This document shows positions 13,340 through 49,200 of a DNA stretch of 64,000 nucleotides, one piece after another. Within the stretch, counting starts at the first letter, position 1. Each line of letters begins with the position of its first letter. Made by a program: the position numbers and the translations under genes. The DNA comes from Chondrosia reniformis. Its lineage: Eukaryota; Porifera; Demospongiae; Chondrillida; Chondrillidae. The stretch spans positions 870,501-934,500 of the forward strand of contig OX359196.1 in the NCBI GenBank assembly GCA_947172415.1. Direction: 5' to 3'. The notes beneath the pieces are model-generated. The model was not told where the DNA came from, made no database searches, and saw only the letters and a list, made by a program, of their open reading frames with translations.

Positions 13340-15909
13340 GGAGCGTTTACACAAGTACACGAATAGGTCGGGGTTTTGACCTATTAAGCTTAAACAGATA
13401 TTCTCTTATCAGTGCAGATACTTAACAACTATCGGATAATCCAAGCGAGCTCTACCACTGCCTTGGAATCGTCCTCCTTGATGGTTGCCTTGAGAAATAA
13501 TGATATTCATAAGGTTCGATGGGAATTCACAGACCTGTACGGGAAGTCAGCAAGGAAAGTTAAACAATGAATCTGATTATATTACACCTCAAATGTTATA
13601 TTGAAGTGGTAAATGCAGTATTATTTCTTTAAAGTCTAGTCAATGCATAGGTCAATGTTTGTATGCATAATGCTCCCTTAAACGGATTTCATCTATTACA
13701 CACATAAAATAGTTCATTGTTACATGTTACATAAGCAAAATAGTATATTACAGTGTTTGATTTAGTATAATTGTTGTGAGCACGAAAGTGAAACAATCAC
13801 AAAAGGTAAAAAAGTATTGAACAACAATTCTTGACCATATGCCATTTGAGTTGCAGTACTATATGATGTAAATATGAGTGAACTTCAAAATTGGTATTAA
13901 CAGAAGCCAGCTAGCTTAACTTACATAGTATCAATTGATTAGGCATAAATGGCGTGATTCAATGGTTGGAAATCTAGCTAGAAAGGCAAAATGTTGCCTG
14001 GTTTTTACATAATTGCGTAATACTATAAATGGCCGACCGTGATAGGGTGTTAGAAAAATGACAATTGCACTTATATTAATTATTCAATACGGTAAATTTC
14101 CAAGTGACAAAATGTGCTTTTTATAAAACTATGTATGTTAAATATTCCTGCAATTAGGATATGTGAATGGCTATATAGCCATAAAAACAACTCATTCAAA
14201 TGTCAAATTGTAAAGCATGGTACAAAGTGACTTCATTGGCACAGTCAAACATGAAAAAAATCTGCATATACCATATACATACACACAATTTGTATTTCAC
14301 AAAATAGCTCGAGACAACAGCTCCTCCACATACTACAGAATACATAAAAACACATAATGATGAAATTAGATGTTTTATAAGTGACTTAACTTGTGAAAAC
14401 TAGATGTTAAAACTGGTCATGTACTTCTCTCAGCACAACTCAAGTAGAGCTGCCCCAGGGCACACCACGAGGAGGTGAAAGTACATCGTGCCCCACCCCA
14501 CAGCGTTGACACTAACTATTGTGTAACAGAAGCTGTAACTGCGCAGTAATCTGCACTCATGGAGTTACTAGCCATGACATAGGAATCGATCAGCGTTAGC
14601 CTCTCTTTCAGCCTATGCCAAGTCCGACCCTCCCGAACCGCAAACTGCCCCGATGAGAATCAGTGTGTTGCCACACCTTTAACTCCTCAGGATCGGATGA
14701 CGTCCTTGAAGTGGGGACTGGCGAAACAACTGCCCAAATCAGGTGTCGACAACCGACTTCAACTTACATAGTTACGTGATCACCTCAATCTCCGTGCCGT
14801 CAGACCCCAGCCGAAGCCAGAGCTAGTGAGGACCAATCCCAAGCACCAACCCTCCCACTGAGTTCCTGATCAGATTGCATATCCAACGTGACACCAGGCC
14901 GCATTCTCAGCTCGCTGGCGGAGCCGAGGGGAATCCTGGGTCTACTTGTCTAGCGCTCCGAACAGGACTACTCGGGATAAGGAAAGACCACCGTCAGGCA
15001 CAGAAACTTTAGCAATCTCACGCGTCAAGTAAGCCACTGGGGGTAAACTGAGATTTTTCACACCTCGCCATCTTTTATATGGCTGCATTACATTTTCCCG
15101 CGCAAACTCCAAATTAGGAAATGACGGTGAGGTGTTAAGATGACGTCAGCCTTAATTATCTTGGCTCGACATCACTTTCGCAATAGATACAAAATGGCTG
15201 ACGAGTGTTAACTGTTAAAATTGAAGAGAGGCGCGATTCCTCGCGAGAACGATTTTCATCACAGTCCTTGGTGAACTTGGTTGAGATTTTACAAATTTGT
15301 GATGCATAAAGGAGTCCTCTGTCGAATCTCTCATAAGCTTTTTTAATCCCACGCTAGCGAGCAATTAAACGTAGATTAATCTGTAAGATTAAAGCGGTGA
15401 AGCAGAGGTTTGTGAGTTCTAAATTCAAAATTAGATAGAGTTAGGCACAAGAGGCACTTCTGCTGAGAATTATTACCTCTTAAAATTATTACCTCATTTA
15501 CAGTGAGAGTTCACAAACCAACTAGTACTCTGCATGCCCACCTATCATATCACTAATAGAAATCATTGATCAGATTGTAGATGTCTGTGAATGCTGACAC
15601 CAAATATTTGCTTCATATCTGTCCATTCATAAAGTTGCAGTACTAAATATAGCATATCTGATGAGTATTGGAAATTCTGATTTTCACTCATATATTTGCC
15701 CTATATATAGTACAAGTTACAATATACTAATATATACGTATATATATATATATCTCATTACTGACACTAATGTGAAAGTGCTGACATATCAATAAATACA
15801 CATTATGGTACAAATGAAATCAAGAAATAGCTAGAAAATGTAATAGAAGTTTTTGAGATAAAAAGAGCTCTTATGTAGAAAAAAGAACATGAAATGGGCA
15901 GTTCCTCCA
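13340..15909. other. Intergenic region between the Ig/FN3 gene and BICD, with a GC-rich block
   Basis: No supported coding sequence. About 14440-15060 is clearly richer in G+C and CpG than the AT-rich flanks and has stop codons in all frames. It is not a tRNA, 5S RNA or other RNA that I can recognise. A perfect CRE palindrome, TGACGTCA, lies at 15141-15148. The edges on both sides are ordinary AT-rich DNA. Confidence 0.5.
15141..15148. promoter_or_regulatory. CRE palindrome TGACGTCA
   Basis: A perfect 8-bp CREB/ATF-type site just right of the GC-rich block, in a CpG-containing stretch. No gene has its start codon nearby, so its role is unclear. A chance match is possible. Confidence 0.35.
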
Positions 15910-18900
15910 TCAGACTCTGGATGATGTAATGTTCTTGGGAATGCTAATGAGTCTTTCTCTTTCAATCTCATATTCTTCCAACTTTTCCTGAAGTTCAATC
16001 TTTTTTCTAATTGTTGCATTCAAGTACATTTCAAGTTCCTCCTTGTCGTCCCTCATCTTGTGAAACTCCTTTCTTGACACTTGAAGCTTGGCGGAATACT
16101 CCTTTAAACTATCTTGAAATGTCATTATTGTGTATTCCCTATCTCTAAGGGCGGCCAGCTGCTGCCTTATCTCGTATCGTAATCTAAACTGCTCGGACTG
16201 GTTTGCCTTGCTCTCACTCTCCAGTTTACTTTTCAGCTGACTGATCACCACATCCTGAGTAGCAGTGCGTGCTCGTAATATAATTTTCAAATTTTCTATT
16301 TCTTCTACTTTTGCTTTCAGTTTGGCATTGACCTTGGCCAATTCCAGTTCTCCTTGATCTTTTTCTTCTTGATGCAAGGAAGACTTTGAGGCACTTAATG
16401 AAGACTCCAAAATAGCTTTCTTAAATGTCTCCAAAGGTTCCTTCAAAGTGAACGCCAGTTCTCTAGCACTCAGAATGGACAGCAAACAGCGTTTTTCAAC
16501 CTGGACGTCAACTTGACTTCCTATGTTCTCTAATGGCAATTTCCCAGTTGGCTCTTCTGAAAGATAGCTTATGTCAGGACTACTTATACGCTCATTAGAG
16601 AGGTCTTTCATCTTGGACAACTGAGCATTTTTGATGGATTTTAGGAATTTCTTTAACTCTGAAACGACTCCTCTTGTCACCTTCTCAGTGTTAAGTATAA
16701 CAACTTCCAATGCTCGGCTGACATCTTCCTCTTCAGTCAACTTGTGTTGTAGTCCCTGCAGTCGCTCATGTAGTACCACCATCTCCTTCTCCTTGTTAGC
16801 TACCTCTTCCTTCTTCTCTCCAACCTCAGCTGTCCTCAGCTTCAAGGCCTCGTCCAAAGAAGATTTTAATTTGTCAATCTCACTCTCTAATTGTGCGTTT
16901 TTCATCGAAGTATCCTCCACTTTGCTTCGCATCTGTTCAACCATTTGCTCTTTAGTGGCAACTTGCTCCTGCAGATCTCTTACCTGACGAAGGAGACCAC
17001 TTATCTCACTATTCGTGTCTCCTTCCTTTCGAGCCGTGGCTACCTCTCTTACTTCACTCAGCTTCTTCTCCAGAGTCGCCTTCTCTGCCTCCATTTTTTC
17101 AAGCTTGAGTTTGTAAGATTTCAAATCAGCTCTTAGAGTAACCAATTCTTTAGCTTCATCTGAAGATGTTGAACTGTTCAGCTCATCAAAGAGGCTGTGA
17201 GATACGGCATTTTGCTGTTGTGGTCGGGAGGATTGATACTTTGGGGAATCCCCCACAGACATTTCTTTGCTACTCTCTGAAGATGTTGAAAGATCCTTTC
17301 TCAATGAAATACTATCAGTTACTAGTTGGCTCGGAGCCAAGCTCTGATTTGTGGAGAGGTCTCGCAGCCTGTCTTCCAGGATAGCTTTTGCCTCCCTCTC
17401 ATCATTCAATGCTTCTGATAAGTCTTGATATCTCTGCTCCATCTCCTCTTTATCCTCATCAGCTGTTTGTAGCTGATGTTGCATGTCCTCAAACTCACTC
17501 CTCAGACTTTCTATTTTGTCTCTAAGGACTTCATTATATTTCTCCAATTTTCCTTTATCACTCATTCTCTCTCGAAGTTTTTCAAGATCTTGTGTAAGAT
17601 CTTTGTTGGAATCTTTTTGCTTCAATCCTTCATCCTCTAAGCTGCTAATTTTATTCCTCAAGCGTTCTTCAGTTCTCATCAATTTTTCAACTTTGACCAT
17701 CAGCTGGGCATTCAAATCATTCAGATGGTCTATCTCTGAGGCTTGGTGTTTCATCTGTTTCTGTATCTGCCGACGATTATCCTCCAGCGTTGTAGTTTTG
17801 TTGACCAGAGAACTTTCCCGAGATTCAAGTTCCTGAAGAAGATTAGCTTCTCTAGACTCAACCTCTTTCAGTCGTTTCTCATAGTCATCCTGAATGTCTT
17901 TGAATCCCTATGTAGACAAACATACAAAGATATGAAAGAATTAATTTTTGCATAGGTACGTAAGAACCAATATTAATTGGTCCTGCAAATATATACATGC
18001 ATAGGTATTCAGAGTGTAATTATAGGGCTATACTCTCATGGCCAGGCAGGTCTATGGGAGGTACAGTTGTAGTGCTTCCTTATTACTTCTAGTGGCAATC
18101 ACACTAATGTACCCATTAGTCAAAACACACACACACCTCCTGTATAATTGCATATAATATGTATCATAACATACAATGTGTAGTATAATGATAAGATCAA
18201 ATAAGTTCAGGAGCTCATTAAATCTACAATTAATGGCATTCCATTTCCATTGACACAGACCCTCCCCGTGTGTAGCTGCGGTCTAGTGGCATATGGCATT
18301 TCTGTATACATCTATACATGATCATTATACTCTACACAGTACAGTATGTATGTGTAACTGTCAACATGGAGCAAGTTCACCATCTGAATCTTTGGAGTAT
18401 CAAAGGTACAGTTGGTTAGAAGTTTTGGTTTTTGACCTGAGTCTTTATCAATGGATAGTGATGCTTTAGAACCAAAAGATGTAGGTTTGACTCAGGAGAA
18501 TCCATATTTATCTTTTGAAAGGATCATGACAACCAAGAAGTAACAACGCTCTAAAAGTCGAATGATGATCTTTCAAAAGATACGTAAGTTCGACGCAGTT
18601 AGAAGAAATCCTTAAATCCATATTTATTTATTATGTAATACATAGAGCAATCTATATTATAACAGAATGTTCAAGAAAGTTAGTTACTTTACAGTTCACT
18701 ATCTTATCTCACATATGTACATGTACATAGTAACATACAGCCAGCGAGGGTTAGTAGATTAATGTGTTAACTTCTACAAAACACATCATTCTATCCCATA
18801 GCTGTTAGCAGGACTAGAACGAATATAGTTTACACTGCCAGCGGATATACTAATACCATACTGTATACACACATGCATATACTAATGCCATACTGTATAC

Positions 18901-20205
18901 ACACATGCATATACTAATGCCATACTGTATACACACATTCATATACATATATACATATGTTAACCATTAGTCCATAGAAATGGTGTTTTATTAGATAATT
19001 AACATATGTGTAAAGGTTGCCGTATAACTGTATACAAGTGACAGGCCTGAATGATCATCACATAAATCCAGTTAAAGACTACAAAACACTACTTCATAGT
19101 ATAAATGCTACTTTTTTCATAGTATATCATCCATGTACATATTTATACCATGATTTCAAGTCAAGCCTTACTAATGCTGCTACATATTGACATTCCATTG
19201 AAATGAGTTGTATATTGGATATAGGCAATGACATGTTTGCATATGCACTGTACATACAGTAGGTAATAGGTAGTATGGAGCATCTAATGTACGTATGCAC
19301 ATCTCTATATTAGTAATGTAGTAAATTATCATTTGCCCAGCATCATGTCCTTGTGAATATGCCTATCACATGTGTCAAAGAGGATGAGGAGACTGATGTA
19401 TACATATACAAGCAAGTCAATATTGTAGATCATGTGTGATGTAACAAAACATATGTAGATACATTCAGGAAAAGCTACATTCATCCACGTATATATTTAA
19501 CAGTAGGAAGGGAAGCAGAATATTAGCAGACAAATACTATCTTGACCGCCATGAAATGTTCTTAGTTACAGATGGTCTATGAATGTAATTGTGGATTCAA
19601 AAGGGATGGTTTGGGTCCCGAACATCTCCCCCTTTGAGATTTTAGCCATATTTCAAACATTTGGCAAAATACTAGCCGAACCGCCTCTTACCCTTCAACG
19701 CCTAGAACTTCGAACCTCCCATCTATCTTTCATATTTCAAGATCCGCCCTTGATATATGTAAGTACGTATATGACATATTTATAAGACTGGCAATGGACT
19801 ACAGGACATATCCGACTAACAAGGAGGTGTTGGCGCACGGTCAAAGTTCCGCTGGGTATGGACATGCGGGGCAGACCGACCCTCTGCTGAGTATCATACA
19901 TAAAAAAAGGAATTACCACCACCAGTTTCAGTTCGTTCATGACAGCCTTTGATTGATGTACATATACACACGAGACCTTTCTACGTATGTACACTTACAC
20001 TGGCTGTAGTCTCCAGTTCTCGTCTAGTCGATTCGTACAAAGTAGTTAATTCTTCAAATTGTTGTTGAAGCGCCTGTTTCTCTTCTAGTACATTAAGCCC
20101 ATACTCGGCTGCCTGAGCGCGTTCTTCGTTTGCTTCAGTTAGTTCGCGTTTCAACCTCTCGATTTCCTCTTTCAACGCCGAAATATCCTCTGGAGTAGAA
20201 GACAT
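15910..20205 (-). CDS. BICD: Bicaudal-D family dynein adaptor
   Basis: Two exons: 19999-20205 (69 codons) and 15910-17907 (665 codons plus stop), joined in phase 0 by a GTAAGT donor and a TAG acceptor; 734 aa, against roughly 820-980 for vertebrate BICD proteins. BICD proteins link cytoplasmic dynein-dynactin to cargo such as Rab6 vesicles. Almost the whole protein is predicted coiled coil. Exon 1 carries the CC1-box signature AAEYG at residues 32-36 followed by LNVLEEKQALQQQFEEL, the segment that binds the dynein light intermediate chain. The last 150 or so residues match the BICD cargo-binding coiled coil (LRARTATQDVVISQLKSKLE; then IRQQLAALRDREYTIMTFQD). A Ser-rich linker (SLFDELNSSTSS) separates the coils. 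The start ATG gives a normal BICD N-terminus and lies only 157 bp beyond the RtcB stop codon, on the same strand. Confidence 0.92.
17908..19998. other. BICD intron 1
   Basis: A 2.1-kb intron with no exon I can support. It contains a degraded dispersed element at about 18380-18610 (with CGCTCTAAAAGTCGAATGATG and TTTCAAAAGATA, also seen near 4660-4700 and 28100-28170) and a 32-bp unit repeated three times at 18846-18948. A somewhat GC-richer patch at 19600-19930 looks like an old insertion; its open frames on both strands match nothing I know. Confidence 0.5.
18846..18948. repeat. 32-bp tandem repeat, three copies
   Basis: Unit contains ATACTAATGCCATACTGTAT followed by ACACACAT. Three head-to-tail copies, the first slightly diverged (ACTAATACC). 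Intronic within BICD. Confidence 0.85.
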
Positions 20206-20362
20206 TGTTCACATTTACACTCCCCTTATTCTATGCTATGTCAGGAACGCATTAAAATTGATTATACTGCTTTTATACATTAACACTAGCATAATATCTG
20301 TATAAAATAGAAGTTCAATAGAGAAAGAGCGTATGCATACAGTATATTGATCGATGTCATTA

Positions 20363-33363
<13,001 letters not shown>

Positions 33364-33503
33364 TGTGATGTCGTTAGCAGATTAACGCATTAACGCAAAT
33401 ATGCGAGTAACGTAAAATTTGTAAGGTTTTAAGTAAAGCACGCAGAGTTAATCAGTTAGCCACAAGAGGTGTCATCAATATATACTTGGCCGTACAGGTG
33501 GAA
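33364..33503. promoter_or_regulatory. Divergent promoter between RtcB and CaMKI
   Basis: Only 140 bp separate the start codons of RtcB (minus, 33363) and CaMKI (plus, 33504). The segment must hold both 5' UTRs and the core promoter elements. It contains the direct repeat ATTAACGCATTAACGCA. No TATA box is obvious at a useful spacing. Confidence 0.6.
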
Positions 33504-44006
<10,503 letters not shown>

Positions 44007-44551
44007 GTGTTGAACAGCTTGCATGAATGAACTGTACCTTATTTGTAGAACTTTTTTCATTCACCGATCAACTATATAGTATTATAATTCATTGTCATAA
44101 TTATACATATATGGTGATCAGATAGAATACTTTACGAATGCTGCAATGTACTTTGCTGATTTATTTTAACTATCAGCAATAATTGAAAATGTATTCTATA
44201 TAGCGATTTTAATTCTGTATTTTTAGATGTACGTATATAAGCATTCCAATTTATATATATAATTATACTCCATCACTCCTATGCATACATTGTGCATGTG
44301 TTTTTATCCTAAATTGCTTGAACAATAATTTAAACACAAGTTAAACCATTTAATTAAGAAATTAAAGAATTAGGGACGGTATGTATAATGTACAGTGCAT
44401 ACATGGACACCTTCATGAGATGATCAATGTAGCTCTAAAATCTTCCATGAAATATATAGTGAATAATATAATATTATGCTGATCAGCCATATATGTGTAG
44501 TTACCAAAGTTCTATATATCTTGGCCGAGGACCTACGTATATATATATGCA

Positions 44552-44690
44552 GTATATTAAAGGGCAACCATGGCCAGATCGCCTCCCAGTCATCAAAGAT
44601 GAAAACAAGTAGTTTGAGTTTAAAAACTCGTGGGGCTGCCGCCCCGAATTAACTTGAACTACTTGGCCTCATCGTTGGGCTTTAATATAT
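44552..44690. mobile_element. Small terminal-inverted-repeat element downstream of CaMKI
   Basis: Ends TATATTAAAGGGCAAC and GTTGGGCTTTAATATA are inverted copies with two mismatches. An inner pair (AAGTAGTTTGAGTT and AACTTGAACTACTT) pairs as well. About 140 bp, no coding capacity: a MITE-like insertion in the CaMKI-NLR intergenic region. Confidence 0.7.
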
Positions 44691-45371
44691 ATATTCTTAA
44701 TCCTAACGATTGAGGACGCTTAAGTGTCCTGAACATTATAAATAGCGACAGAAAAGCTTCGTTAACTAATGCTTCCTGAACGCCGCCATTTGCAAAAACG
44801 ATGTATTGACGTATAAATTAAGTGTTACAATAGTTGCGTATGAACTCGTATTATACATATATCGATGTATAAAATAAGTGTTATAATATATAGTTGCGTA
44901 TCAACTCGTTATATATATATATATTCATAATATATATATAATCAATCACACAGCCAACTGTTTCTCTTTGTGCTCATCAGTACACTTTGGTGGTGAATTG
45001 GATGACTTGCTATTGCAAATGAACTAAGGAGATGCTTGCATTATCACTATACACAATATGTTCCACGGAGGCACATTACATTATACAATGTGTTTTAATA
45101 TGAGTTATGTTCATGTATATTATCAATATAAATATGTAATAACTTGTGTTAATGAATGTGGAAATGGTGTCATGTTCTGGTGATTGTGCATTACTATGTG
45201 GTCTTGAGTTAGGAATCTTTTAGGATGAGGGCTTGAATGGAACATATTTCAGGGTGCATGGGATTTGGAATAATTATAATACTATAATGAAGTCGTTTCT
45301 GGAATAATTGCAATCTTGATCATACTGATATGGTGTGTGTGTCCCTAGAGACAAGTACAACACAATCTCTG

Positions 45372-46110
45372 GTCAGCTGGTCTCTGTTGGTCTACTGGTC
45401 TTGGTTGGTCAGCTGGTCTTGGCTGGTCAGCTGGTCTTGGCTGGTCAGCTGGTCTTGGCTGGTCAGCTGGTCTTGGCTGGTCAGCTGGTCTTGGTTGGTC
45501 AACTGGTCTTGGCTGGTCAGTTGTTCTTTGTTGGTCAGCTGGTCTTGGTTGGTCAGCTGGTCTTGGTTGGTCAGCTGGTCTTGGTTGGTCAGCTGGTCTT
45601 GGATGGTCAGCTGGTCTTGGTTGGTCAGCTGGTCTTGGTTGGTCAGCTGGTCTTTGTTGGTCTACTGGTCTTGGTTGGTCAGCTGGTCTTGGTTGGTCAA
45701 CTGGTCTTGGTTGGTCAGCTGGTCTTGGCTGGTCAGCTGGTCTTGGCTGGTCAGTTGTTCTTTGTTGGTCAGCTGGTCTTGGTTGGTCAGCTGGTCTTGG
45801 CTGGTCAGCTGGTCTTGGCTGGTCAGCTGGTCTTGGTTGGTCAACTGGTCTTGGCTGGTCAGTTGTTCTTTGTTGGTCAGCTGGTCTTGGTTGGTCAGCT
45901 GGTCTTGGATGGTCAGCTGGTCTTGGTTGGTCAGCTGGTCTTGGCTGGTCAGCTGGTCTTGGTTGGTCAACTGGTCTTGGTTGGTCAACTGGTCTTGGCT
46001 GGTCAGTTGTTCTTGGCTGGTCAGTTGTTCTTTGTTGGTCAGCTGGTCTTGGCTGGTCAGCTGGTCTTGGCTGGTCAGCTGGTCTTGGTTGGTCAACTGG
46101 TCTTGGCTGA
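45372..46110. repeat. 18-bp intergenic minisatellite, about 41 copies
   Basis: Unit CTGGTCTTGGTTGGTCAG with variants TTGGCT, TTGGAT, TTTGTT and CAGTTGTTC. Variant copies recur in the same order in places (for example AACTGGTCTTGGCTGGTCAG, then TTGTTCTTTG), indicating higher-order duplications of several units. Because 18 is a multiple of 3 several frames stay open, giving false proteins rich in SWSWLV, VGQLVL or DQLTNQ. Confidence 0.96.
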
Positions 46111-46247
46111 TCTATAGAATTTAAAATAAAAGTTTTACACTACATACATTATAATTTACTATTGTAAACACATTGTCATCCCATATAATAACACACAATA
46201 CGTACACTCATGCTGGGTCTCCAGCATATAAATATGCAAAGAACATG

Positions 46248-49200
46248 TTATTTGATTTTCTTTGATTTAATTATCTTTACATTTGCACAGGGTAACTCAC
46301 TCAATGACTGCCTTATCTCAAGTGGTTGTAAGACAACATTATTCTTACTCCATCTAAACATCTGTCTTAATGATGGGGATAGTTGATCATGAATTTGAAA
46401 GCCATAATATGCCAATGTAAACTTAATGCTTGGAAGGTAAGTTGCTACTCCATCCAAAAGTGTCAACGTCAGTGTCCTCATTGCCTAAAAAGGGAACAAT
46501 CCTTTAAATTAGTTCAATGACAACTATTACACACTCTAATCAGCCCTGTTGTCCATCTAGTGTCATATCTACATCACCACTATTTAATAAATATAAGAAT
46601 GGGATCCAGTAAATATCAATAAAGGAAAGATGGCTCTCTTATAGAATGTCAATATAAAAATTGAAGGGATAATCACAACTTTTGCAACATTATGACACAC
46701 AATAGTGACTGAGGACATGACACTGCAATATAATGTTATCATTAATGTACAATACACTAAAGTTGTTAATAGCAAAACAATATTCAAGGTATACAATTAA
46801 CTTAATAAGGCATAATCATTGGCCTATAAGCACATTATTAAGGTCAATATAAATGTTTTACTTATAACCATATTAACCACAAAGAGCCACATCCTACTAA
46901 CCTCATCAAGTGCAGGTGCACATGGTATACTTGTGAGCCTGATATCCATTTTCTTTATTTTACTGAGCCTGATATCCATTTTCTTTATTTTACTATGTTC
47001 AAATGCTTCTTTAGTTGAGTGAGGTTTTTAGAGTGAGGTAAATGACCCTTTTGAATAGAAATAAAAATAATTACATATTCATGTAATCTGAATCCTTGAA
47101 TTACCCAATATGGATGCCATTTTGAATATTACATAACATAGTGTAATATTGCCTATATCACAATACATTAATTACCTAATAGCAAACAGCTAGAGATGAT
47201 GGCAAGCACTAGCTCTACTAATGTATCAAACACGGCGAGAAAAAAAGCAGTTGTTTTAATCTTTGTGTATAGTATACGTATTATAGTACTGTACATTCTG
47301 TATGATTCACTTAACTAAGCTATATTAAAGACATCACTGTTACTGTCTCTCTTCACATGTATAATACCATATGATATGTTAGGTTTTACATAAATAATAA
47401 TACATAGCATTAATATGTGATGTGATGTGAATCTAATAATTACAAAGCTTCATCCAAAAAATAAAATTCAACAATACAGTGTGTATAGCTTTACTTTCGA
47501 CTAGTGTGTGACCAAGTGGTGTCTACAAGTCAAATGTACCTACTATAGATTATCAGTGTATGGTAACATTAGATGTTAGTACCTCACTAATCTCTGCATA
47601 CACCTCAATCTGTTCCAACCTCTCTGATTGTGCAATACAAAGAAACACATCCACCCACTCATGTACTGTGAGTCTCAGTTCCAGTGTACACTTTAAAGAT
47701 GATGAATTGGGAACCACATCAGTGTTACCTTTCCAGAGGTAATAAAATGTTCTATAATCTGTAAAGAAACAGATGAAATGACACAGTAAAGATAGACAAG
47801 TATTCATTTCCACAAATCAGTCAATAAGTTAAACAACAGATATTAATATCATGATAAAACTCTTAGTTAGCCTATAGTTTTATGTACTTCAGGCCACAAT
47901 CTTGCTTCCATTTTTAATTGCTTAGATAAGGTCTGGTCTTCAGTGCATGTGCATACACATAATAATCCTTTGAAAACCCTTTGAAAGTTGGCCTCATTAA
48001 TATGCAACCTAGCTGACAGTCCCTACTTCATTATCATGTGGGTGAAGGGAAGTAGGATCTAGCAACTATTGGCAATTTCACCTCGCACAATCACCACTCA
48101 TAAGTTACTATTATAAAGACAACATACAGATGGACTGAAACAGGGACTGTAGAGATTACACAAGGGACATGGTTCCCTTGACCTCCAAGTGAGATAATTA
48201 TCAGTGTCAACTGGAGTTGAAGCAGTTTCATTGGTAAGTTTGAGATGGTAAATTGACAATAGTTTCTATTATGACTATCATGTTCCTGTGTAAGGAGAAG
48301 TACGGGCTAGGGGCTAAACTGGCAGTTGCCATGGTAATAATAACATGATTATGTTGCATTGATGAACTGGGATAAAGCATCTATATCTATGATTGACATT
48401 TCTTAATTTATATAGCTGTTATTACCATGGTAACTGTAGTGAACCCATCTGAAGAGGGGCTCGTAACAAAATTGGTATATAATGTTGACCAGACCATCCT
48501 CATCAAACACTTTGTGTGTGTACACTTACAAACAGAGCTGTTACTGATGAACACTTCTGTGGTACTTTTATTGCATAATGTACCAAGTAACAGTGACCTC
48601 ATCAAAGGACACTCGAATGACCTGCTGAACACAGCAAATCTTTTCAATGAATGCATTCTTTTCAGTGAGGATGTCAATTTTTCATAAAATGCTGGATCAT
48701 CTTGATTGGTTCCCTTAAATACAAACAACATTAACAATTGAAATGTCTTATATACACACATGTACACTCAACCTCCGATGTGACATGTTAACTACAGTGG
48801 GGTCAGGTTTTACATATTTAAAAGATTCTAATAGCAAATTAAAAACCTTCTTAAAAATTCTCAAGAATACAGTGTGTAGCTTTACTTGTGACTAGTGTGT
48901 GACCAAGTGGTGTCTACAAGTCAAATGTACCTACTATAGACTATCAGTGTATGGTAACATTAGATATTAGTACCTCACTAATCTCTGCAGACACCTCAAT
49001 CTGTTCCAACCTCTCTGATTGCGCAATACAAAGAAACACATCCACCCACTCATGTACTGTGAGTCTCAGTTCCAGTGTACACTTTAAAAATGATGAAATG
49101 GGAACCACATCAATGTTACCTTTCCAGAGTTCATAAAATGTTGTATAATCTGTAAAGAAACAGATGAAATGACACAGTCATGACAAGTATTCATTCACAC

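Larger units (their letters stand above)
44007..46247. other. Intergenic region between CaMKI and the NLR (convergent 3' ends)
   Basis: Contains the 3' UTRs of both genes, the small element at 44552-44690 and the 18-bp minisatellite at 45372-46110. I see no further gene; the 260-codon frames at 45330-46124 are made by the minisatellite. Confidence 0.6.

Noticed and set aside
16631..17955. Plus-strand open frames of 70-118 codons
   Set aside because: Shadows of the BICD coiled-coil exon on the opposite strand.
45330..46124. 260-codon plus-strand frames rich in SWSWLV or VGQLVL
   Set aside because: Made by the 18-bp minisatellite; no family resemblance, and overlapping frames are equally open.
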